A stretch of DNA of 64,000 nucleotides from Rickettsiales bacterium UBA4270 (GTDB lineage Bacteria; Pseudomonadota; Alphaproteobacteria; Rickettsiales; Deianiraeaceae), in contig DGWA01000010.1 of the NCBI GenBank assembly GCA_002395105.1, forward strand, positions 1-64,000. Reading direction: 5' to 3'. A model generated the notes under the pieces. The model worked only from the letters and a program-made list of their open reading frames with translations, was not told where the DNA came from and searched no databases. The translations under genes were made by a program, and so were the position numbers. Positions 54,587 through 64,000 of the stretch are shown here, piece by piece. Position 1 is the first letter of the stretch. Every line of letters starts with the position of its first letter.

Positions 54587-55192
54587 ATGAGAGTTCCAAA
54601 GCATTTTTCTGCATCAATATCGCAAGTCAACAATAGCACAAGAAAACAAGGCGTTTCTTTGAGTAGACTGTTTAAACTTTTAGATAAAAGATCAAATTAT
54701 GTATTAACTTTTGTTGCTTTTTTTTTGGTAATAATACCGCTTCCAATGCCACCTGGATTTTCAACAATTCTTGCCATACCTGCTATTTTTATAACATTAC
54801 AAATTTGTTTTTCTCGAAAAAGAGTGCTTATTCCAAAATGTATATCTGGATGCCGTATAAGTAAAAAAATTATCAAAAAAATAGATGTTTCATCAAGAAA
54901 ATATCTAACATTTGTAGAAAAACTAACAAAAAAACGTTTACTTTTTGTCGTGTCTCCGAAAATACAACATGTATATAATGTGATTTTATTATTATTTGCA
55001 CTTTCTTCTGCGGTTCCAATACCATTTTTATGCATGATACCCGCAATAGCTGGTGTATTAATGAGTGCTGGACTGATAGTAAAAGATGGAATATTAATTA
55101 TTTTGTCTTTAATAACCGGCTTTACTGGCGTTTTTTTAATTTATTTGACTATAAAAACTCTCGTCGTATTTAAGGACTATCTGCCTCTGTGA
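54587..55192 (+). CDS. ExoD-family exopolysaccharide-related membrane protein
   Basis: A 201-residue membrane protein with the ExoD pattern: LPMPPGFSTILAIPAIFITLQI near residue 52, RKRVLIPKCI, and a mirrored C-terminal pair including SSAVPIPFLCMIPAIAGVLMSAGLI. In rhizobia exoD is needed for exopolysaccharide and alkali tolerance; elsewhere the function is unclear. Its stop codon overlaps the GTG start of lpxI (GTGA), a sign of translational coupling. Confidence 0.8.
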   Translation: MRVPKHFSASISQVNNSTRKQGVSLSRLFKLLDKRSNYVLTFVAFFLVIIPLPMPPGFSTILAIPAIFITLQICFSRKRVLIPKCISGCRISKKIIKKIDVSSRKYLTFVEKLTKKRLLFVVSPKIQHVYNVILLLFALSSAVPIPFLCMIPAIAGVLMSAGLIVKDGILIILSLITGFTGVFLIYLTIKTLVVFKDYLPL

Positions 55193-56073
55193 AACAAAAA
55201 AACAACTTTCAGTTCAAGAAAAAAACCGCTGTCATTTCTGGCAATGGAATTTTACCAATTTTAGTCATAGATGAATTGATTAACAAAAAAAGTAATTTTA
55301 TTATTCTATGCTTTGATAAAACAAATGAGCATTATTTTAAACATAATGCAAAAATAAACAAAAATCAAATTTTTTCAGCCAGTATATCAAATATACCAAG
55401 CGCTTTATCAATTTTAAAACGTGAAAACGTCTGTCAAGCTATTTGCTGTGGAGGTATAAAATTTACAGGATTACAAAATTTATTTTCTTTATGCTTTAAA
55501 ATGTTTTTAATAAATTATAAAATATTTTTATATATAGCTAAAATTATGTTTTCAAGTCAAAAAGGTGATAATTTTTTACTTTTAATTATGGAGAAAGTAT
55601 TAAATAGCATAAATTGTAAAGTGGTCGCCGTTCAAGATGTTTTACCAAAAATACTGTGTCAAAAACAAGATGCTTTAAACAATAAACTAGCAAACAAATA
55701 TAAAAAAGACATAGACTATGGAAGCAAAGTGTTAGATATATTGTCTCCGTATGATATCGGTCAAGCAATAGTTATACAAGATGGTCGTGTGCTTGGAATA
55801 GAATGTGCAGAAGGCACACAGAACTTAATAAAAAGATGCGGTAAATATTTTTTCAATAAAAAACAAAATAAGAAACCAATTCTAATTAAAAAAAGTAAAA
55901 TAAAACAAAGCAAAAAACTAGATGTTCCAACAATAGGAGTTAAAACAATAATTGATTTAGTTGATAATAACTTTGCAGGACTTGCAATACAAAACAAAAG
56001 TGTTTTTCTCATGGAGAAAGAAAAAATACTTGATATGTGTAAAAAACACAACCTATTTTTAAAAATTATTTAA
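55189..56073 (+). CDS. lpxI: UDP-2,3-diacylglucosamine pyrophosphatase LpxI
   Basis: LpxI (DUF1009) hydrolyses UDP-diacylglucosamine to lipid X in lipid A synthesis, replacing LpxH in many alphaproteobacteria. Typical features are the N-terminal AVISGNGILPILVIDE, then GDNFLLLIMEKVL, DIGQAIVIQDGRVLGIE and DVPTIGVKTI. The GTG start at 55189 overlaps the upstream stop. It provides a lineage clue for the organism. Other lpx genes are elsewhere. Confidence 0.95.
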   Translation: MKQKNNFQFKKKTAVISGNGILPILVIDELINKKSNFIILCFDKTNEHYFKHNAKINKNQIFSASISNIPSALSILKRENVCQAICCGGIKFTGLQNLFSLCFKMFLINYKIFLYIAKIMFSSQKGDNFLLLIMEKVLNSINCKVVAVQDVLPKILCQKQDALNNKLANKYKKDIDYGSKVLDILSPYDIGQAIVIQDGRVLGIECAEGTQNLIKRCGKYFFNKKQNKKPILIKKSKIKQSKKLDVPTIGVKTIIDLVDNNFAGLAIQNKSVFLMEKEKILDMCKKHNLFLKII

Positions 56074-56080
56074 TAATATT

Positions 56081-57436
56081 TTATTTTTTCTTTTCCCTAA
56101 CAGATAATCTAATCGGAACTCCAAGAACATTAAATTCACGATATATCCAATTTCTCAAACTATCAACTTTATGTGCTGTAATATATTTTTTATCCTTTCC
56201 ACTAAAAGCAATAAATGTTGGTGGCCTAGTTTTAATTTGATTAATATAATGAATTTTTAGATCATTAACTGCATTATTTGCTGTACTTTTTGCCTCCAAA
56301 ACTTTTTTATTTAGCTTACTTGCTGAAATTTTTGTATTCCATCTAATATAAAGTTCCTTTATCGTTCTAAATATAGATTGTAAGTTTTTATCATTAATAG
56401 CAGAGCATGTAAAAAAAACTATACCTTTTGTTTTAGGTATAGATCTACAAATTATACTTTTTAATTTTTCTAAAAGTTCTTGTTCGTTATTTTTATTGAC
56501 AAGATCCCATTTATTAAAACACACGATTAACACCCTGCCCTCTTCACAAACTTGATTACATAAAAATAAATCCTGTTCCTCTAGCGCAGTTGTTATATCC
56601 ATTATAACAACAACAATATCCGCATATTGTAGCGCTTCAAGACTTTTTTGTATAGATTCAGCTTCGAGTACGTCTCCTTTTTTGTGTTTTTTTCTAATAC
56701 CAGCTGTGTCAATTAATACAAAATCAGATCCATCATATGTAAAATTTAATTCAATCTTATCCCTTGTTGTTCCAGCAATATTGCTTGTTATTAGCCTATT
56801 TTCTTTCAACAGATTATTTAAAAACGTTGATTTTCCAACATTTGGACGACCTAAAATCGCTACCCTAATCTTATGTTCTGTAATATCATCGCAAAACGTT
56901 TGAGTTATATCTTGGTTGTCATTTATTTTAACCCAAGCGTCATGCTGTTTTTTTATAGAATTGTATAAATCATTAAAACCAAAATTATGCTCTGCGGACA
57001 AAAAAATTTTATCTTTTGCAATATTAAACTGTTTTAATTCATTTAAATCAAAATAATTTAAATTTTCTGCTTTATTTATAACTAAAATAACTGTTTTATT
57101 TTTTTTTCTTAAAATATTAAATACTTCATTATCTTTTGCTGAAATCCCGGATCTACAATCAACAACAAATAAACATAAATCTGCATTATCAATACTTACA
57201 ACTGCTTGATTAAACATTTGTTCTTCAATTGTATTTTTTTTTGCATTTTGATATTCTATTCCAGCAGAATCAATTAAATTTACATCTAAATCATAGTATT
57301 TGAACTGCACTTCATTCCTGTCTCGCGTGATCCCAAATCCATCCGACACTATGGCTAGTTTTTTACCAATTAAACGATTAAAAATTGTTGTTTTTCCTAC
57401 ATTTGAGCGACCAACTATGGCAATAGTATACAACAT
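56081..57436 (-). CDS. der: ribosome biogenesis GTPase Der
   Basis: An EngA-type GTPase with two G domains in tandem, required for 50S assembly. The first domain has GRSNVGKTTIFNRLIG and LIDSAGIEYQN; the second has GRPNVGKSTFLNNLL and IDTAGIRKKHKKGD. The C-terminal KH-like domain ends VPIRLSVREKKK. From ATG 57436 the length is 451 residues; a further 28 codons upstream are open but not family-like. Confidence 0.97.
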   Translation of the reverse strand: MLYTIAIVGRSNVGKTTIFNRLIGKKLAIVSDGFGITRDRNEVQFKYYDLDVNLIDSAGIEYQNAKKNTIEEQMFNQAVVSIDNADLCLFVVDCRSGISAKDNEVFNILRKKNKTVILVINKAENLNYFDLNELKQFNIAKDKIFLSAEHNFGFNDLYNSIKKQHDAWVKINDNQDITQTFCDDITEHKIRVAILGRPNVGKSTFLNNLLKENRLITSNIAGTTRDKIELNFTYDGSDFVLIDTAGIRKKHKKGDVLEAESIQKSLEALQYADIVVVIMDITTALEEQDLFLCNQVCEEGRVLIVCFNKWDLVNKNNEQELLEKLKSIICRSIPKTKGIVFFTCSAINDKNLQSIFRTIKELYIRWNTKISASKLNKKVLEAKSTANNAVNDLKIHYINQIKTRPPTFIAFSGKDKKYITAHKVDSLRNWIYREFNVLGVPIRLSVREKKK

Positions 57437-57488
57437 CTGCGTTATGCCATAAAATAAAAAAATAAAATTAACTTTCAAGAATGTATAA

Positions 57489-58898
57489 TTACTTGTGTAT
57501 AGCTTTTCCAAAAGCGTCAAGTATTGCTTCTGGAATCATTTCACTAACAGTTGGGTGAGCAAAAATTGTCAAATCAATATCTTCCGGCAGAAGCTCAGCA
57601 CTCTTTGCTACAGCAATAGCATGTATTAGTTCGGTCATATTTGCGCCTATCATGTGCGCACCGAGTAATTCGTGTGTATTTTTATCAAATAAAACTTTAA
57701 TAAAATTATCTGTTTCGTCAGTTGCTATTGATTTACCATTCCCAATGCCACTAAAAGTACCAACTTTATATTCTAAACCTAGCTCTTTTGCTTTTTCTTC
57801 TGTTAAACCAATGCTTGCTATTTGCGGAAAAGAATATATGCATCCTGGAATGTTTAACTTATTCATAACAACACAAGCGTCTTTATTATTAATTTTGCCC
57901 ATCTTTACAGCAATATCGTTTGCTGCAATTATCCCTTCTCTACTTGCTTTGTGGGCTAACCATGGGCCGCTTGTGCAATCGCCTATAGCATAAATATTAT
58001 CAATATTTGTTTTGCAAACATTATTTGTTTTTATATATTTCTCAAATTCAACTCCTGTTTTTTCAAGACCAAAATTTGTCAAATTAGGGACAACACCAAT
58101 CGACAATATAAGCTTATCGGCCGTAAATGTCTTTTTTTTACCATCAATTTCACATTCAACTATAACTTTTTTTTTACTTTTTGTATGTTTTATATTTTTA
58201 ACTGCAGTATTTATATCAATACCATTTTTTATAAAGCATGTTGTGGCTTTTTTACGAATTTCAACATCTTCTGTTATCAAAATATCTGAACATATTTCAA
58301 GAACATGGACTTTTGAACCAATTGCATTATAAAAACTTGCAAATTCCATGCCTATCACGCCTCCTCCTATAATAACAATCTCGTCTGGTATTATGCTTGG
58401 CGTCATTGCGCCGCGATAAGTACAAATTAACTCATTATCGATTTCATAATCCAGCGTACGGGGCGATGCTCCTGTTGCTATAATAAAATATTTTGCTTTT
58501 ATAGTTTCTATGATTCCGCTTCCTGTCTGAACTTCGATTGTATTTCTATCTTTAAATATTCCCATTCCGTTAATAAATTTTATTTTGTTTTTTTTAAATA
58601 ACATTTCCACCCCTTTTGAAAGCTTTGCAACAACATCTCGTGAATAATTTACCATTTTCTTTATATCAATATTTTTTACAATTAAATCAACACCATAAGT
58701 AGAGCTTTTTTTTTGAACGACGCAACTCTCTGCACAATGTAATAATGCTTTTGTCGGTATACATCCACAATTTAAACAAACTCCACCAATGTTTTCCTTT
58801 TCGACACAAACAACAGATAGCCCATTTTGACTTGCTTTAATAGCAGAAACATATCCACCTGGACCAGAACCAATAATACAAACATCAGTTTCAATCAT
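57489..58898 (-). CDS. lpd: dihydrolipoyl dehydrogenase (E3)
   Basis: A flavoprotein reoxidising lipoamide in 2-oxoacid dehydrogenase and glycine cleavage complexes. The FAD site is IIGSGPGGYVSAIKA, and the redox disulfide lies in GGVCLNCGCIP (Cys41 and Cys46, with an extra Cys44). The second nucleotide motif is VIIGGGVIGMEFAS, with active His near FAHPTVSE. Length (469) is normal. No E1 or E2 gene is adjacent. Confidence 0.96.
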   Translation of the reverse strand: MIETDVCIIGSGPGGYVSAIKASQNGLSVVCVEKENIGGVCLNCGCIPTKALLHCAESCVVQKKSSTYGVDLIVKNIDIKKMVNYSRDVVAKLSKGVEMLFKKNKIKFINGMGIFKDRNTIEVQTGSGIIETIKAKYFIIATGASPRTLDYEIDNELICTYRGAMTPSIIPDEIVIIGGGVIGMEFASFYNAIGSKVHVLEICSDILITEDVEIRKKATTCFIKNGIDINTAVKNIKHTKSKKKVIVECEIDGKKKTFTADKLILSIGVVPNLTNFGLEKTGVEFEKYIKTNNVCKTNIDNIYAIGDCTSGPWLAHKASREGIIAANDIAVKMGKINNKDACVVMNKLNIPGCIYSFPQIASIGLTEEKAKELGLEYKVGTFSGIGNGKSIATDETDNFIKVLFDKNTHELLGAHMIGANMTELIHAIAVAKSAELLPEDIDLTIFAHPTVSEMIPEAILDAFGKAIHK

Positions 58899-58966
58899 AT
58901 TTACACAACTAAGGTTGTATATTGAATTTTTATTTACAAGATTTTTGTCCGAATTAAAATTTTTAA

Positions 58967-59452
58967 TTAAACTGTTTTTTGATCTGTAAAAAGTGTTAAT
59001 GATGCTGTTGGATGTTCATTGACAACTGGTTCATAATATACCGGCGGACCTACTCTATTTGTTGCATAATATTCCGCTGTTTTTGCATTAGATTTTAACG
59101 ACTCTATTAGCATACTAGGAGCTTGACGTGGATATATAGGAATCTCTACCATTTTGTTTTCTGGCATGATTTTGTCTCCTGGGATAAACTTTGCCTCCGG
59201 AACCGGTCGAGACGGAATGATAGGAACTTTAGTTTTATCTTCCAACACACTTAGTTTTACATCAAAATCTTTTCGTACCGAATCAAGTTCTAGTCTATAT
59301 GAATTTATGTTTTTATTATTCAAACAAAACACAACTAATGCAACAGTAGCCACTGCTAAAGCTACACTTGCTAAAAAAACAGTAACAATAGTTAGGTCTG
59401 TTATTTCTTTTTTTTCATTTTCTTTTTCTTCTTCCGGTTGCGACATGAGCAA
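58967..59452 (-). CDS. hypothetical single-span membrane protein
   Basis: Not recognised. The first 20 residues are acidic, followed by one hydrophobic segment (about 19-44, VTVFLASVALAVATVALVVF). The rest is a proline- and valine-rich tail of about 110 residues, predicted extracytoplasmic with little order. Confidence 0.55.
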   Translation of the reverse strand: MLMSQPEEEKENEKKEITDLTIVTVFLASVALAVATVALVVFCLNNKNINSYRLELDSVRKDFDVKLSVLEDKTKVPIIPSRPVPEAKFIPGDKIMPENKMVEIPIYPRQAPSMLIESLKSNAKTAEYYATNRVGPPVYYEPVVNEHPTASLTLFTDQKTV

Positions 59453-59503
59453 TACTATTAGTAGTATAGTATATTTTTTTATATATTCAACTTTTTTTAT
59501 TAA

Positions 59504-59881
59504 CTATTTATTCTTTTCGATTTTTTTAAGAACACGAGCTGATTTTTTTATAACTCTTTTGTTTTTTTTTACTTTCGCTTCTTCTACTAATTTATCTACA
59601 ACTCCAGGAATTTTTTTAAGCTTGCGTTTTAAATTTGCACCAAAATCAGTCATGTTTTTAGCTTTCGTATGCAATAAATAATCGTCTAAACTTCCGTATT
59701 TTGTTATTGTTCTTATCGTTCTAGTTGTTAATTTTAAATGAAAAAACTTATTTAATAAATCGCTCTTTAATGTCACTTTTTGCAAATTAGGGGCAAAAAT
59801 TCTCTTCGTTCTGTGATTAGAATTCGGAACATTATAACCTGTTTGTATACTTGTGCCGGTCAACGAGCAACTTCTCACCAT
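59504..59881 (-). CDS. rpmB: 50S ribosomal protein L28, C-terminally extended
   Basis: A large-subunit protein. The core matches well: SCSLTGTSIQTGYNVPNSNHR, then APNLQKVTLKSD and LTTRTIRTITKYGSLDDYL. At 125 residues it is longer than the usual 78-100, mainly due to a lysine-rich C-terminus (KRKLKKIPGVV then KKNKRVIKKSARVLKKIEKNK). Confidence 0.93.
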   Translation of the reverse strand: MVRSCSLTGTSIQTGYNVPNSNHRTKRIFAPNLQKVTLKSDLLNKFFHLKLTTRTIRTITKYGSLDDYLLHTKAKNMTDFGANLKRKLKKIPGVVDKLVEEAKVKKNKRVIKKSARVLKKIEKNK

Positions 59882-60027
59882 ATGTTATGTATTCATAAAC
59901 ATAATAAATAAAATGCAAGATTTTTTTATTATTCAAGGCTCTTTTTCGCAAATTAATTAATATTTTCCATGTGAAAAGAGTTGTCTTTTTTCTGGATAGC
60001 AACTCCTTAACAATTCCAATCCCAATT

Positions 60028-61035
<1,008 letters not shown>

Positions 61036-61043
61036 AAACCAAA

Positions 61044-62876
61044 CTATAAAGGCAACTTGTTTTTTATCATCGCGGCAATGTAGTCGCGAACTGTTTGTTC
61101 AAAATCATCTTCTGTAAGTTTTGAATAGTCAGTTTTCATATATGCCTCAGCCAGCCATTCATCGCTTGAAGATACTTTTTTTATAACTGAAAGCCCAGCC
61201 TTTTCTTTTTTGTTGCGGAATAAATACAACCACTCTTCTTCAATGTCTTTCCAATAAGTGTCATCTTGACTTGTTGCATCTTTCTTAACTTTTTCAATTC
61301 TGCCGAGGTTCTTTTTCTTTGCAAATCCATCATCTTTGAAATAGCCAAAAAATGTTTCTTTGTTTTCTGGATGAGGTTTGCCAAGAGTAAAAACCATACA
61401 GCAAGCACAGGCACTTGCACCGGGATAAAATATTTCATTTGGCAAACTAAATACGGCCTCCAATGTATGATTTCTCAACATCAAATCTTTTATTCTTTTT
61501 ATTTCCTTATCATTTCCAATAGCACATTGCATAGGTAATAAAACTGCCAACTTTCCTTGATTAACAATGTCTGCAATATATCTCACAAAATGAAAACCTT
61601 TTGTAGGGTCTTGCTTGATGTCATTTTTCCAGTTCACAACCTCACTTGGATTACAACACTTTTTCACTGCATTATAAGGAGGGTTCATTAGCACAACATT
61701 GATTGAATGCTTATTTCCGTTTGCATCGGTAAAACCTGCTTTTTCTATCCAATCTTTTTTATCTTTATCAAAGCAACTTCCCATTTCAATATTTGAATTT
61801 CCATCGCCGTGAATAAGCATATTTGTTGCAACAAGTCCAAATGCCTTTTCTTCGTATTCAATGCCGTAAATTTGTTTTTCTTTTATTCTCTGTTTTTCTT
61901 CTGGACTACTGCAATTATTCATCGCCTGCACCATTGCTCGCACAAGAAATGCACCACTCCCACAACAAGGGTCAAGCACAACAGAGTTTTTATTCACTTC
62001 GCAAACCTGACACATAAAATCAACAATGTGGTCTGGTGTGAATGCTTGGTTTTTGTCCGCTTTTCCTACATATTTATTAAATGTTGTAAAAAATAAGTTC
62101 AAAATATCCTGTCCTTGTGTGCTTTCCTCCATTATGTAAGGTAAAATTTCGTTCTCAATCGTTTGCACAATCTCGCCAAGATGTTTGTTTTCTAAATCCT
62201 TAACATTTTGGTCATCAAAAACCTGCTTATTTATTGATTTAATCTTCTCATTTTTCTTGTCGTTGTCTCCCAATAACTTATTTATTTCATCCTTGATATC
62301 ATTTAAAATCTGCGAAGTTTTCAAAAATTGCCCCGCTTCATTTTTATAATTATACTTTAAGCCATTTTTCAAAGCCAAAAGCACACTTCCAACAAACTGA
62401 CTTCTTATTTTTTCAGGAATTCCGTGTTTATACAACAATTCATTTAATTTATATGTGCTTCTTACAACTTGCTCTTTGTTATTTGTTTTTTCTGCTTCAA
62501 AATATTTTGCATATTCATCAAATGTTTTTATCTCGCACCAATTACTCTCTCTACTCTCTCTCTCGCCTACGGCGTGAAACCAAGTTTTACACCTGTCATC
62601 ATTTGTGTTTGCTAAAATTGCAACAATGTTGTAGTTTGTGAACTTTTTTTCCAGACTTACATAATCATCAAGTTGATTTTTGTCTTCATCTTTAAAATTT
62701 TGTTTTGTTTCAACTAAAACTGCAACCTTCTTTGTATCGTCAACAAATCTCAAATCAAGTTTATAATGCCCTTTTGCCTTACATACATTCGCTTTACAAT
62801 AACTAAACTCATCATTTTCAATGTTGCTTGTTAAGTATTTCTGCCCGATGTTGTTTATGATGTTTTGACGAGGCAT
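61044..62876 (-). CDS. BcgI-like nuclease-methyltransferase fusion subunit
   Basis: A 610-residue subunit combining a restriction nuclease-like N-terminus with an N6-adenine methylase. The N-terminus has a PD-(D/E)xK pattern (LDLRFVDD then VETKQ, about residues 38-56). The methylase has VLDPCCGSGAFLVRAM near residue 300 and the catalytic VLMNPPY near 400. With the downstream hsdS this matches the BcgI A/B (type IIB/IIG) arrangement, in which no separate HsdR is needed, and none is seen here. A short GA-rich interrupted tract (about 62545-62564) lies in the linker after the nuclease part. Frame is intact. Confidence 0.88.
   Translation of the reverse strand: MPRQNIINNIGQKYLTSNIENDEFSYCKANVCKAKGHYKLDLRFVDDTKKVAVLVETKQNFKDEDKNQLDDYVSLEKKFTNYNIVAILANTNDDRCKTWFHAVGERESRESNWCEIKTFDEYAKYFEAEKTNNKEQVVRSTYKLNELLYKHGIPEKIRSQFVGSVLLALKNGLKYNYKNEAGQFLKTSQILNDIKDEINKLLGDNDKKNEKIKSINKQVFDDQNVKDLENKHLGEIVQTIENEILPYIMEESTQGQDILNLFFTTFNKYVGKADKNQAFTPDHIVDFMCQVCEVNKNSVVLDPCCGSGAFLVRAMVQAMNNCSSPEEKQRIKEKQIYGIEYEEKAFGLVATNMLIHGDGNSNIEMGSCFDKDKKDWIEKAGFTDANGNKHSINVVLMNPPYNAVKKCCNPSEVVNWKNDIKQDPTKGFHFVRYIADIVNQGKLAVLLPMQCAIGNDKEIKRIKDLMLRNHTLEAVFSLPNEIFYPGASACACCMVFTLGKPHPENKETFFGYFKDDGFAKKKNLGRIEKVKKDATSQDDTYWKDIEEEWLYLFRNKKEKAGLSVIKKVSSSDEWLAEAYMKTDYSKLTEDDFEQTVRDYIAAMIKNKLPL
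62545..62564. repeat. interrupted CT/GA tract in the BcgI-like subunit
   Basis: On the plus strand (CT)4, an A, then (CT)5, which codes GERESRES on the minus strand. It is interrupted, so slippage would be rare now. It may be a relic of a longer tract or chance codon use. Confidence 0.6.
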
Positions 62877-62944
62877 ATTTCCAGCTATAAAATTTTTTTA
62901 TAAAATTCAAGTTATTTTTATAACAGAGCAGAAAAGAGCCTTAT

Positions 62945-64000
62945 TCAAAGTTTTTTTCTTTTTAAAAAAAAGATACACACAAAACATATAAATACAAAAC
63001 TTGTGTAATAAAAAAATAACATATTATTTATAATTGCAAGTTCCAAAACAAAAGCTCTTGACAAAGCTAACAATAAAGATAACGTTACAATAAATAATGT
63101 AATTTTCCACGAAGAAAATCTATTTGGTTTACGCCTCAATAAAACACAGCATAAAAACGTCAATGCGGTTATGACAAACCAATAAACTACGGCCCTGCCA
63201 TGAATTTCGGTTTTTTTTACTATTCCTTCATAAGAAAAAACTGGTTTTATTTTTAAAAGCGTAAGCAACCCAATTTGACGAAGTCTCTGTTTATATTTCG
63301 TATTTTTATCGTTATTTTGTTGAAAAAAATCACTCAACAGCACATCCATTTCTTTAACATGAGTGGCTGTTTGTGTTGTTATTATCGTTTCTGTTTTTTG
63401 TTTTTCTTCATTGCTAAATTTTATTGTCAAAATATCACTGTCCCAGCAATGAGCTATAAGCTCATCAAATTTATTATAGTTCAATAATATTGAATCACTA
63501 AAAACAATTTTTTTTGTTTTATTTTTGTTATTGATGACAATATTCACATTTTTTAATTTACCATCTGCGTCGATTTTTGTAAAAAAAATATCATATTTAC
63601 CAAATTTATTAACTTGATTTGGCTTTAATGATTTTAAAAGATTGCTTCCTGAAAAAATATTTTTTTGTCTCAAAAGCAGCCTGTTTGTCGCTGGATATAG
63701 TAAACCAAGTACAATAAAGACAAATAAACCAAAAATAGAAAAATAGAAAAATACCCTGGAAATACGCCAATCTGAAATACCAATGGATTTTAAAATTATT
63801 TGCTCATTATTTGAATGCATCTCACTAATGACAAGCAATAATGTTCCAAGGTATATAAATGGAAAAAAAAGAAATAATATCATTGGAGTTGTTAATGGCA
63901 AAATTAACATCATTTGCCAAAACGTACACACAGACAGAGCTTTTTCTCTTGTTATTTCTTGAAGTAAACCAAAAATAATAGTGCAGGCTAAAATTACAAA
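62945..64000 (-). CDS. LptF/LptG-family permease (5' end outside window)
   Basis: An integral inner-membrane subunit of the LPS export ABC transporter LptBFG. Visible are N-terminal helices, then LKSIGISDWRISRVFFYFSI (the coupling-type region), a periplasmic beta-rich domain of about 130 residues, and three C-terminal helices. The frame continues without a stop to the window end (codons before 63931 read FVILACTIIFGLLQEI), so the true start is beyond 64000. Which paralogue (F or G) cannot be decided. Confidence 0.85.
   Translation of the reverse strand, partial: FVILACTIIFGLLQEITREKALSVCTFWQMMLILPLTTPMILFLFFPFIYLGTLLLVISEMHSNNEQIILKSIGISDWRISRVFFYFSIFGLFVFIVLGLLYPATNRLLLRQKNIFSGSNLLKSLKPNQVNKFGKYDIFFTKIDADGKLKNVNIVINNKNKTKKIVFSDSILLNYNKFDELIAHCWDSDILTIKFSNEEKQKTETIITTQTATHVKEMDVLLSDFFQQNNDKNTKYKQRLRQIGLLTLLKIKPVFSYEGIVKKTEIHGRAVVYWFVITALTFLCCVLLRRKPNRFSSWKITLFIVTLSLLLALSRAFVLELAIINNMLFFYYTSFVFICFVCIFFLKRKKL

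Noticed and set aside
59940..59995. Possible hairpin CTCTTTT / AAAAGAG after hsdS
   Set aside because: The arms are short and AT-rich with a loop of about 30 bases, and there is no T-run in the hsdS direction.

Overview
The window is a very AT-rich, densely coded piece of a bacterial chromosome using the standard code (TGA stops occur). The gene set (LpxI rather than LpxH for lipid A, LpxA, an LptF/LptG permease, TsaD, DciA-like and HflC) points to a Gram-negative, host-associated alphaproteobacterium with a compacted, shuffled genome. An oxygen-sensitive class III ribonucleotide reductase (NrdD) suggests an anaerobic or microaerobic niche such as an animal gut or protist. The exact lineage is inference from gene content, since no rRNA is present.

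Layout. 1-3.2 kb is accessory: an apparently intact IS200/IS605-type element (tnpA and tnpB divergent, hairpins at both ends) abutting the 3' end of an EcoRI-family adenine methyltransferase, followed by a small GIY-YIG-like (T5orf172) protein. 3.2-6.4 kb holds a free-standing GluRS-type anticodon-binding domain, a solitary atpA, a membrane protein and a HIT protein. 6.4-7.9 kb holds a second EcoRI-family methyltransferase, interrupted by a (GA)9 repeat and carrying a G10 run. 8-59.9 kb is mostly housekeeping: comM, rpsO-rplM-rpsI-ruvX, tsaD, frr-secD-corC, rpsT, tRNA-Ala, groES, lepB, ychF-infA-nusA, transporters, ddl-ftsQ, clpP, a cysteine desulfurase, nrdD, dnaN-secF-lpxA, ftsH-argS, an ABC ATPase, an LpoA-like lipoprotein, rpoD-hflC-exoD-lpxI, der, lpd and rpmB. 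These are interspersed with lineage-specific membrane or charged proteins. 60-62.9 kb is a BcgI-like (type IIB/IIG) restriction-modification pair. The window ends inside an LptF/LptG gene.

The most interesting theme is DNA modification under repeat control. The specificity subunit at 60 kb has a (CT)13 tract exactly between its two target-recognition halves. The methyltransferase at 6.4-7.9 kb has (GA)9 near its 5' end, currently out of frame with the only nearby ATG, and G10 near its 3' end. Such tracts are the classic hallmark of phase variation and would be notable in a reduced-genome alphaproteobacterium. Other points of note are a cysteine desulfurase with a lipoprotein-like signal, an exported-looking Nudix hydrolase, lysine-rich extensions on ribosomal proteins and sigma factor, and several single genes detached from their usual operon partners (atpA, groES, hflC; secD and secF 24 kb apart).
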